Source of the DNA: a bacterium
GTDB lineage: Bacteria; Planctomycetota; UBA1135; UBA2386
NCBI GenBank assembly: GCA_011051855.1
Contig: DRKG01000147.1
Span: forward strand, 1 to 9,806
Direction of reading: 5' to 3'
Length of the DNA stretch: 9,806 nt
Shown here: positions 1-6,273 of the stretch, one piece after another
Position numbering within the stretch: position 1 is the first letter of the stretch
Layout: each line of letters opens with the position of its first letter
Made by a program: the position numbers and the translations under genes
The notes under the pieces: generated by a model
Seen by the model: only the letters and a program-made list of their open reading frames with translations
The model's database searches: none
Told to the model about the DNA's origin: nothing

Positions 1-312
1 GAAGGTCGGCCGGGCCACGATGGCGAGCGCGCGGTCTGGTGTTTCCTGAATCACTCGTGTCGTCCCAATGCGATCTTGCACGCTCGCGTGCTGGTTGCCG
101 TTCGTGACATCCGTGCCGGCGAGCACGTGACCTTCGACTACGACACGAACGAATGGGACATGAGCGATCCGTTCATGTGCCGCTGTGGCGCCAGCTCGTG
201 CCGCGGCATGATCCGTGGTTACTCGCACCTCGCGCGCGAACATCGGGAGCGGTTGTCGCCGCTGCTGTCGCCGCACATCATCGCGTTGGCGCGGTGGCCG
301 GCGGTGAACTGA
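1..312 (+). CDS. SET-domain protein-lysine methyltransferase, 5' truncated by window edge
   Basis: The reading frame is open from base 1 and ends at TGA 310-312, giving 103 C-terminal residues; the true start lies outside the window. The fragment holds the C-terminal half of a SET domain. NHSCRPN (residues 17-23) is the pseudoknot motif that binds S-adenosylmethionine and shapes the active site. GEHVTFDYD follows, with the conserved Tyr of the second SET motif. A post-SET cysteine cluster comes next, Cys60-x-Cys62-x4-Cys67 (CRCGASSCRG), which with the Cys of NHSC normally binds zinc and closes the lysine channel. Such enzymes methylate lysine side chains, in bacteria on largely unknown targets. 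It ends 59 bp before the NRPS on the same strand, so co-transcription is plausible but unproven. The family call is firm; the substrate is unknown. Confidence 0.9.
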   Translation, partial: EGRPGHDGERAVWCFLNHSCRPNAILHARVLVAVRDIRAGEHVTFDYDTNEWDMSDPFMCRCGASSCRGMIRGYSHLAREHRERLSPLLSPHIIALARWPAVN

Positions 313-323
313 TCGAGTCGGGT

Positions 324-361
324 CCCCATGGCAGTCGGCGTGTTCGCCACCGAAGATGGGG
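324..361 (+). promoter_or_regulatory. Possible stem-loop over the NRPS ribosome-binding region
   Basis: CCCCAT (324-329) is complementary to ATGGGG (356-361), and between them GGCG-TGTT-CGCC (337-348) forms a second perfect 4-bp hairpin. The only G-rich, Shine-Dalgarno-like stretch for the ATG at 372 is GGGGCGG at 358-364, so the outer stem would cover part of it. This could tune translation of the NRPS or merely be chance pairing in GC-rich DNA. No U-tract follows, so it is not a standard intrinsic terminator. Confidence 0.25.
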
Positions 362-371
362 CGGAAACGAC

Positions 372-3300
372 ATGTTGCTGACCGACCTGTTTCTGGCGAG
401 CGTCGAACGCCATGCCGGGCGGGCGGCAGTCGACGTTCCGCCCGGGGTCGGCCGGCCGCACCGGCAGGTCGTGAGCTATGGGCAGCTTGCCGCGATGGCA
501 GCCGGATTGCGTCGCCGGCTCGACCCGATCGCCGCCGCCGACGCGTTGGTGGTGGTGCTGCTGCCGCGCACGACGCCCTGGCTGTATGCGGCACAGTTGG
601 CGATCCAGTCGGCCGGCTGCGCGCACGTGTGCCTCGACCCGAGCTTTCCCGATGCGCACATTGCGCATGTGGTCGCGGATGCGAACGCCGTTGCGGTGGT
701 CACCGATGAAGCAGGAAAGGAACGATCCGGCGGCGCCGATCTTCCCGTCCTGACCGTTCCCGGCGAATGGAACGCCCAGGCTGCGGATGCGCAGCTTGGT
801 CGGCCGCCGGCTTGGTGCGACGAGCGTTCACTCGCCTACGCGATCTACACGTCGGGGACGACCGGCAAGCCCAAGGGGGTGCTGATCGAGCACCGTGGCG
901 TCGTCAATCTGATCCGCGAAGGCGTCGCGCGGTTCGGCGTGACCCCCGCGGATCGCGTCGCTCAGGGAAGTTCGCCGGCCTACGACTCATCGGTCGAGGA
1001 GATCTGGCTGGCACTTGCCGCGGGGGCGACGGTCGTGGTGCTCGACGACGACACGGTTCGGCTCGGGCCGGATCTGGTGCCGTGGTTGCGCGACCAGCGC
1101 ATCACGATTCTGTGCCCGCCGCCGACGTTGCTGCGCACGATGGACTGCGCGCGGCCGGCCGAGGCGCTGCCGGACCTGCGTTTGTGCTACGTCGGCGGAG
1201 AACCGCTGTCGCCCGATCTCGCCGCGACGTGGGGGGATGGTTTGCGCATCGAGAACGGCTACGGCCCGACCGAGTGCACGGTGACGGTCGTGCGCGGGCA
1301 GGTCGTGCCCGGTGAAGAGGTGACCATCGGTCGGCCTGTTCCACCGCACACCGCGCACGTTCTCGACGCAGAACTGCGGCCCGTGCCGGCGGGCGAGCCG
1401 GGGGAGCTGTGCATCGCTGGGCCCGGAGTCGCCCGCGGTTACCTCGGGCTCGACGAGCTGACCGAGGCGCGCTTTCCGGTGTTGCCTGGCATCGGCCGCG
1501 TGTATCGCACCGGCGATCTGGTCGCGGTCGGTGAGGACGGGCGGCTGCGATGCCTCGGGAGGATCGACGCGCAAGTGAAGGTGCGCGGTTACCGCATCGA
1601 GCTCGAGGCGATCGAGGCGGTGATCGGCGCCTGCGACGGTGTGCGCGAGGTCGCTTGCGTGGCGCAGGGCGACGAACCGGATCGCATCCTGGTGGCGTTC
1701 GTCGTGTCCGACGGCAGGCGCGAAGACCGCGACGGGCAGGTGCTCGTCGACGCGGTCGCCGCTGCGTTGCCTCGTTACATGGTGCCGTCGCGCATCGTGT
1801 GGATCGAGCGTCTGCCCCGCACCGTCGGTGGCAAACTCGACCGCAAGCGGCTGCCGGTCGTGGAGGTGGCGGAGGAATCGCCTGCCGCGGAATGCGAAGG
1901 CGATCTGCAGTCACGCTTGCGGCGTGCGTTCGCGGCAGTGCTGATGCTCGCTGTCGACGAGGTTGGCGACGATGACGACTTCTTCGATCTGGGTGGCAAC
2001 TCGCTGCGCGCGGCGATGCTGGTATCGAAGTTGCGCCGCCATGATGACCTGCGCAGTGTGGCGGTGCGCGACGTATACGAGGCGCCAGCGGTGTCGGCAT
2101 TGACGGGGCGGCTCGCGGGCCGCGCCGACGAAGCTGCGCGAGCGATTGCAGCGCCATCGGACCATGCCAGTCACAAGGGATCCCTACTGCTGTTTACCTC
2201 GGTGCAGCTCGCGTTCCTGTTCGTGGGTGGGATCGCCGCAATCACCGTTCTGTGGGTGGTGGTCACGTGGTTCTTTCCTTGGTTGGTTGGCAGGTTCTCG
2301 CTGGGGGAACTGCTGGCGCTCGCACCGTTGGTGTTGCCGTCGGTCGCGACCGTGGTGGCATGCCTTCTCGTGCTGGTTGCCGTCGTCGCCAAGTGGACGT
2401 TGATCGGTCGCTATCGGGCGGGTCGATCGCCCGCCTTCGGTGGGTTGCGGTTGCGGCATTGGCTGGTGCAACGCCTCACTGCGGTGGTGCCGTGGTCGGG
2501 GATCGCGGACACCGAACTGCATTCGGTCGTGCTGCGGTTGTTGGGCGCGCGCGTCGGGCGGCGTGTGCACGTGCATCGGGGCGTCGATCTGCGCAGTGGC
2601 GGCTGGGACCTGCTCGAACTCGGTGACGATGCGGTGCTCGGTCGCGACGTCGATCTCGGTGTGTGCGAACTCGACGACGGCGAGTTGGTGGTCGGGCCGG
2701 TTCGCATCGGTGCCCGTGCGGTGCTCGAGGCGCGAGCTGGCACCGGCCCCGACGTCGTCATCGGTGCGGGCTCCGTGGTCCGGCCGCTGGCCTTCGTGCC
2801 GGCGGGCGCTCGGGTGCCGGCCGGACGTATCGTCGACGGAGTGCCGGCCGCGGATATCGGCGAGGCGAGGGCCCCCGATGTCGTTCCCGGGTCGGCATGG
2901 GGTTACACGGCGAAGGTCGTGGCGCTGCGGTTTGCGATCGCGATGCTGGCGACGGCTTGGGCTTCGCTGGCGCTGTGGCTTCTCTGCGGCTGGCTGGAAG
3001 TCGGCGGTCGGGAGCTGCTCGAGTGGAGCGTCGTGCGCGGTCCGTCGTCGCGCCCACTGTGGTTCTGGTTGTTGGTGGTCGCGGCCGTGGCGGCGCTGCC
3101 GGTCTCCCTGTTGGCAACGGCGTTGCTGTTGCGACTGTTGCCGAAGGCGCCGGCTGCGCGGGTGCGCCGTTGGTCGCTGCGCTATTGGTGGGCGATGGTG
3201 CGCATCGGTTGGCTCGAGAGCGCGGGTGCGTGGCTGTCGGGCACGCTGTTCTGGCCGCGCTGGCTGCGTCTGGCCGGCATGCGGGTCGGGTCGGATGTAG

Positions 3301-4274
3301 AGGTGAGCTCGATCCACGATGTCCTGCCCGAGCACGTTGCCATCGCCGGGAGCTCGTTCCTGGCGGATGGCGTCTACCTCGGCGTGGCCCGGCTGAGTCC
3401 GGGTGAAGTGGCCTTCGCGCCGACGTCGCTCGGCGAGCGCACGTTCGTCGGCAATCACGTCGTCATCGAAGGCGGCCAGCGACTGCCCGATGACCTCCTG
3501 CTCGGCATCGCCACGCGCGCCGATGACAGCCGCATGCAAGCCGGCAGTGCGTGGTTCGGCCTGCCGGCGTTCGCGCTGCCGCGGCGGGAGGTCATCGCCG
3601 TGGATCGCCGCCTGACGCACGAACCCGGTCCGCTGCGGGTCGCCAATCGTCTGTTCTGGGAATCACTGCGCCTGTTGCTGCCGGCGCTGCCGATGGCGCT
3701 GTTCTTGTGGTGGTTCGATGCGGTTGCGCGGCACGGCTATCTGGGGGCCGTATTGGGCGGCTGGGCGCTCACCGTGCTGCCGGCTCTCCTCGTGCTCGCG
3801 GCGAAGTGGTTCCTGCTCGGTCGGGTGCAACCCGGACAGCACGGCCTGTGGTCCTGCTGGGCGAGTCGCTGGGACTTCCACTATGTGATGTGGCAGCGCT
3901 ATGCGCGGACCCTGTTGGTGCCGTGGGAAGGCACGCTGCTGCTGCCCTGGTATCTGCGCGCGATGGGTATGCGCATCGGTCGGCGGTGCGTGCTCGGTGA
4001 CGGCTTCGCCCAGGTCGTCGATCCGGACATGATCACGATCGAAGACGGCGCGACCGTGCATGCGTTGTTCCAGGCGCACAGCTTCGAGGACCGCGTGCTG
4101 AAGATCGACCGCGTGCGGCTCGGTGCGCGTTGCACGATCGGGCGGGGAGTCGTCGTGCTCTACGGAGCGGACATCGGTGAGGACGCGCACGTGATGCCGC
4201 ACAGTGTGGTGATGAAGCACGAAACCCTGTTGGCAGGTCACCGGTATGCCGGTGCGCCGACCGTGCCGCGATGA
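372..4274 (+). CDS. Pls/PosA-family stand-alone NRPS (poly-amino-acid synthetase-like): A-T-(TM-C)x3
   Basis: This 1300-residue protein has the length and architecture of epsilon-poly-L-lysine synthetase. The adenylation domain fills residues 1-500: YTSGTTGKPKG (159-169), YDSSVEEIW (204-212), NGYGPTE (295-301), YRTGD, GRIDAQVKVRGYRIE (396-410) and the A10 lysine Lys488 in GGKLDRK. The thiolation domain carries DLGGNSL with the phosphopantetheine Ser544. Six hydrophobic segments follow (about 605-633, 646-676, 851-874, 895-923, 1101-1118, 1124-1150), separating three soluble domains of left-handed-helix, acyltransferase-like character. Family motifs include TFVGN (1024-1028) and QAHSFEDRV (1234-1242). 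No condensation, epimerase or thioesterase domain is present; in Pls the three C-terminal domains make the isopeptide bonds. I chose ATG 372 because the adenylation fold starts just after it and upstream codons overlap the SET gene. Its TGA overlaps the next ATG. The family is clear; the amino acid used is inferred to be cationic. Confidence 0.93.
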   Translation: MLLTDLFLASVERHAGRAAVDVPPGVGRPHRQVVSYGQLAAMAAGLRRRLDPIAAADALVVVLLPRTTPWLYAAQLAIQSAGCAHVCLDPSFPDAHIAHVVADANAVAVVTDEAGKERSGGADLPVLTVPGEWNAQAADAQLGRPPAWCDERSLAYAIYTSGTTGKPKGVLIEHRGVVNLIREGVARFGVTPADRVAQGSSPAYDSSVEEIWLALAAGATVVVLDDDTVRLGPDLVPWLRDQRITILCPPPTLLRTMDCARPAEALPDLRLCYVGGEPLSPDLAATWGDGLRIENGYGPTECTVTVVRGQVVPGEEVTIGRPVPPHTAHVLDAELRPVPAGEPGELCIAGPGVARGYLGLDELTEARFPVLPGIGRVYRTGDLVAVGEDGRLRCLGRIDAQVKVRGYRIELEAIEAVIGACDGVREVACVAQGDEPDRILVAFVVSDGRREDRDGQVLVDAVAAALPRYMVPSRIVWIERLPRTVGGKLDRKRLPVVEVAEESPAAECEGDLQSRLRRAFAAVLMLAVDEVGDDDDFFDLGGNSLRAAMLVSKLRRHDDLRSVAVRDVYEAPAVSALTGRLAGRADEAARAIAAPSDHASHKGSLLLFTSVQLAFLFVGGIAAITVLWVVVTWFFPWLVGRFSLGELLALAPLVLPSVATVVACLLVLVAVVAKWTLIGRYRAGRSPAFGGLRLRHWLVQRLTAVVPWSGIADTELHSVVLRLLGARVGRRVHVHRGVDLRSGGWDLLELGDDAVLGRDVDLGVCELDDGELVVGPVRIGARAVLEARAGTGPDVVIGAGSVVRPLAFVPAGARVPAGRIVDGVPAADIGEARAPDVVPGSAWGYTAKVVALRFAIAMLATAWASLALWLLCGWLEVGGRELLEWSVVRGPSSRPLWFWLLVVAAVAALPVSLLATALLLRLLPKAPAARVRRWSLRYWWAMVRIGWLESAGAWLSGTLFWPRWLRLAGMRVGSDVEVSSIHDVLPEHVAIAGSSFLADGVYLGVARLSPGEVAFAPTSLGERTFVGNHVVIEGGQRLPDDLLLGIATRADDSRMQAGSAWFGLPAFALPRREVIAVDRRLTHEPGPLRVANRLFWESLRLLLPALPMALFLWWFDAVARHGYLGAVLGGWALTVLPALLVLAAKWFLLGRVQPGQHGLWSCWASRWDFHYVMWQRYARTLLVPWEGTLLLPWYLRAMGMRIGRRCVLGDGFAQVVDPDMITIEDGATVHALFQAHSFEDRVLKIDRVRLGARCTIGRGVVVLYGADIGEDAHVMPHSVVMKHETLLAGHRYAGAPTVPR

Positions 4275-5338
4275 GCGCTCGGTGTCGCGAACAGGGCGTC
4301 GATTGTGCGCGCGGTATCGCCGTGATGACGATGGTGTGGGTGCACTTCGTGCCGGTGTCAGAGACCGGTGCGAGCTTCGGCGATGCGGCGGTCCGGTGGA
4401 GCGTGAACCTCCTGGATGGGCTGCCGGCAGCACTCTTCTTGCTGTTGGTTGGGGTTGCGGCAGGCTGCGCGGGGACGCGGCCGTGGCCAATCGTGTGTCG
4501 CCGCGCGATCGGGATCGCGCTGGTGGGGGTGTCGTTCTGGTGGTTCGTCTGGCCGAATGACGTGCTCGTGCCGATCGCCGTGTCGATACTCGCCGTGGCG
4601 TCAATGCAGCGTCTCGGCGCGGCCGCGACTTGGTGCGCCGTGCTCGCGCTGCTGGTGATGGTGCCGGTCGCGACCGAGCTGTGGGGCGATTACGTCTGGT
4701 ACGTCGACATCCGCGAAGACGGCACCCACGAGGCGAACCATTCGGTCGGCTGGCACACCGTGCGCTACTTCCTGTTCGACGGTGCGTACCCCCTGCTGCC
4801 GTGGCTGTGTTTTCCGCTGGTCGGCTTGCGGCTCGCCGCGGGCATGCACGATTCTCGGGCTCGACGGCGCTGGGCTGTGGTCGCCGCGATGGTCTGTGCC
4901 GTGGCGGTCACGCTGGACCGGCTGTGCGGAGATGCTTGGGCCGGTGGGCTGTGGGCGCACCTGGCCGTGACCTGGCAGCCGACCTCGCTGCCGTTCGTCG
5001 CGGCCTGGGGTGGTGGCGCCGTGCTGGTCGTGTTGCTCAGCGTGACCATCGGCTCCGGGCGTTGTGAGCGGCTCGGTTGTGTGGGGCGCGCGTCGCTGAC
5101 GCACTACCTGCTGCACCTCGTCGTGGTCTACGGCGCACTCCGTCTGATCTGGCCAGACGAAGATTGGCCCCGCTGGGTCGGGCTCAGTGCAGCCTGCGGC
5201 TACGGTGCGTTCGCCTGGCTCGGGTCACGGCCGTGGATCGAGCGGTTCGGACGCGGTCCGCTGGAGTCGTTGGTTCATTGCTGGTCCCTCCGAGCTACAC
5301 TCCCGCCGAGACAGGACCCGCCCCGCAATCGCCCATGA
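4271..5338 (+). CDS. DUF418/YeiB or HGSNAT-like polytopic membrane acyltransferase-type protein
   Basis: A 355-residue, strongly hydrophobic protein with about eight to ten membrane segments. The N-terminus has the Asp-x-x-Arg-Gly...His pattern typical of this superfamily (GVDCARGIAVM, Asp11, Arg14-Gly15, His25). YPLLPWLCFPLVG (173-185) matches the PWlgf-lxG loop, GRASLTHYLLH (272-282) the G+msLTnYl signature, and RGPLESLVH (328-336) the C-terminal GPLEwlwR motif of DUF418. HGSNAT relatives transfer acetyl groups across membranes, but most DUF418 proteins have no proven reaction. The ATG lies in an ATGA overlap with the NRPS stop (4271-4274), so translation should be coupled. This makes tailoring (acylation) or transport of the NRPS product a sensible guess. 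The last 15 residues are Pro/Arg-rich and run into the next gene, again through ATGA. Family fairly sure; function uncertain. Confidence 0.8.
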   Translation: MSARCREQGVDCARGIAVMTMVWVHFVPVSETGASFGDAAVRWSVNLLDGLPAALFLLLVGVAAGCAGTRPWPIVCRRAIGIALVGVSFWWFVWPNDVLVPIAVSILAVASMQRLGAAATWCAVLALLVMVPVATELWGDYVWYVDIREDGTHEANHSVGWHTVRYFLFDGAYPLLPWLCFPLVGLRLAAGMHDSRARRRWAVVAAMVCAVAVTLDRLCGDAWAGGLWAHLAVTWQPTSLPFVAAWGGGAVLVVLLSVTIGSGRCERLGCVGRASLTHYLLHLVVVYGALRLIWPDEDWPRWVGLSAACGYGAFAWLGSRPWIERFGRGPLESLVHCWSLRATLPPRQDPPRNRP

Positions 5339-6255
5339 CGATGACCAAGACCGCCCCGTATCTTTCGGCTTCGCTGCTGCTGGTCGCCGGCCTTTGGACC
5401 GGCTGTTCGACCGCGCACACGGCACCGGCTTCGGCTGCGAGCCCAGCAGCCTTGCCGCGTGCGTTCCAGGCCGAAGAGTTGCCGGCGTTCGCGCCACGCA
5501 CGGTCGCCCAGGACGCGATGCCCAGCATCGCGCAGGTGCATCCGCCGACGATGATCACGCTCGGAGCGGCCTACGGAGAGCAGACCAACGAGGTCAACAC
5601 CGGCAATATCGACGCCAACAATCCGCCAACGGGTGTGTTGACGTCGAGCGCCAGTTCGGTGCGCGGGAGGCTCCGGGCAGAGCACTACTTCGACTCCGGC
5701 ATCGGTGTGATGTTCGAGGGGTTCGTTGGCTCGGCCGACGACATCGAGGAAGACCTCGGGGCGACGAGTTCGTCGTACGACAGCACCGGGGTCTTTCTGG
5801 GGGCCGCCTTCCGAGCGACCATGGACGACGACTTCCGCCTGCCGGTGCGGTTCGGCCCGTTCCTGCGGCGCAGCGAGCGCACCAACAACCTGTCGACGCT
5901 CGGCACGCTCGTGCGCGAGACGATCGGTTTGCGTCTGTCGGCTGCGCCCGAGTGGATCCTGTCGCAGTCGAACCACGACGGGCGCATTTCCGAGCTGTCG
6001 GTCTTCGGGGAGGTGCAGGTGGGCGTCGGCCCCGCATCGGTCTCCAACGACAGTTGGGACGAGGATGCGTATGCGTTCACGTTCGACTACGAGGTGGGGG
6101 TGCGCTACCGGTTTGCGTTCGGCCTGCTGACGAGTCTTTCGTGGATCGGCAGCAAGTACCACGTCGGCACCAGCGAGAGCTACCAGCAGGCGGTGTTCTT
6201 CGGTATCGACGATGACTTCACCGGCGTCATGGTCACCGCCGGCGTGCGCTTCTGA
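5335..6255 (+). CDS. Secreted, putatively lipid-anchored outer-membrane beta-barrel-like protein
   Basis: A 306-residue protein starting at ATG 5335, which overlaps the previous stop as ATGA; Met3 (5341) is an alternative start. An N-terminal signal (Lys5, hydrophobic 8-22) ends in a lipobox-like WTGC with Cys24, although Trp at -3 is atypical, so ordinary signal-peptidase cleavage is also possible. An Ala/Pro-rich linker (25-60) follows. From about residue 72 the sequence alternates polar and hydrophobic residues in paired strands with acidic turns, for example VRGRLRAEHYF, TGVFLGAAFRATM, ETIGLRLSAAPEW, YEVGVRYRF and GVMVTAGVRF. It ends in Phe preceded by an alternating strand, the classical signal for barrel assembly. 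I estimate 8-12 strands. I do not recognise a named family. Its place at the end of the NRPS unit suggests a role at the outer membrane for the same product; this is inference. Confidence 0.65.
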   Translation: MTMTKTAPYLSASLLLVAGLWTGCSTAHTAPASAASPAALPRAFQAEELPAFAPRTVAQDAMPSIAQVHPPTMITLGAAYGEQTNEVNTGNIDANNPPTGVLTSSASSVRGRLRAEHYFDSGIGVMFEGFVGSADDIEEDLGATSSSYDSTGVFLGAAFRATMDDDFRLPVRFGPFLRRSERTNNLSTLGTLVRETIGLRLSAAPEWILSQSNHDGRISELSVFGEVQVGVGPASVSNDSWDEDAYAFTFDYEVGVRYRFAFGLLTSLSWIGSKYHVGTSESYQQAVFFGIDDDFTGVMVTAGVRF

Positions 6256-6267
6256 CGCGCGCGCGCG
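6256..6267. repeat. (CG)6 alternating tract between convergent genes
   Basis: Six CG dinucleotides in a row, extended by TGC to 6270, fill most of the 18-bp gap between the barrel-protein stop (TGA 6253-6255) and the kinase stop (complement of 6274-6276). The tract is self-complementary and of the kind able to adopt left-handed DNA. CTGA (6252-6255) and TCAG (6274-6277) flank it as an inverted repeat. It might act as a weak bidirectional transcription barrier, but there is no U-tract on either side. Confidence 0.5.
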
Positions 6268-6273
6268 TGCCGA

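Noticed and set aside
153..371. N-terminal extension of the NRPS frame by 73 codons
   Set aside because: It runs out of frame inside the SET gene, shows no domain similarity and is Arg/Ala/Val-rich shadow sequence; the adenylation domain begins just after ATG 372.
1102..2157. Minus-strand open frame (351 codons) under the adenylation and thiolation domains
   Set aside because: Arg/Ala/Pro-rich with no recognisable fold; entirely overlapped by a strongly supported gene.
2184..3620. Long minus-strand open frame (478 codons) antisense to the NRPS
   Set aside because: His/Arg/Gln/Pro-rich composition with no motifs, typical of an antisense shadow in GC-rich DNA; the + strand frame has clear domains.
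5077..5334. Upstream extension of the barrel-protein frame
   Set aside because: Overlaps the acyltransferase gene and would bury the signal peptide; ATG 5335 gives a signal sequence at the N-terminus and an ATGA junction.
6256..6273. Intrinsic terminator between the convergent genes
   Set aside because: The gap is CG-alternating but there is no stem with a following T-tract on either strand.
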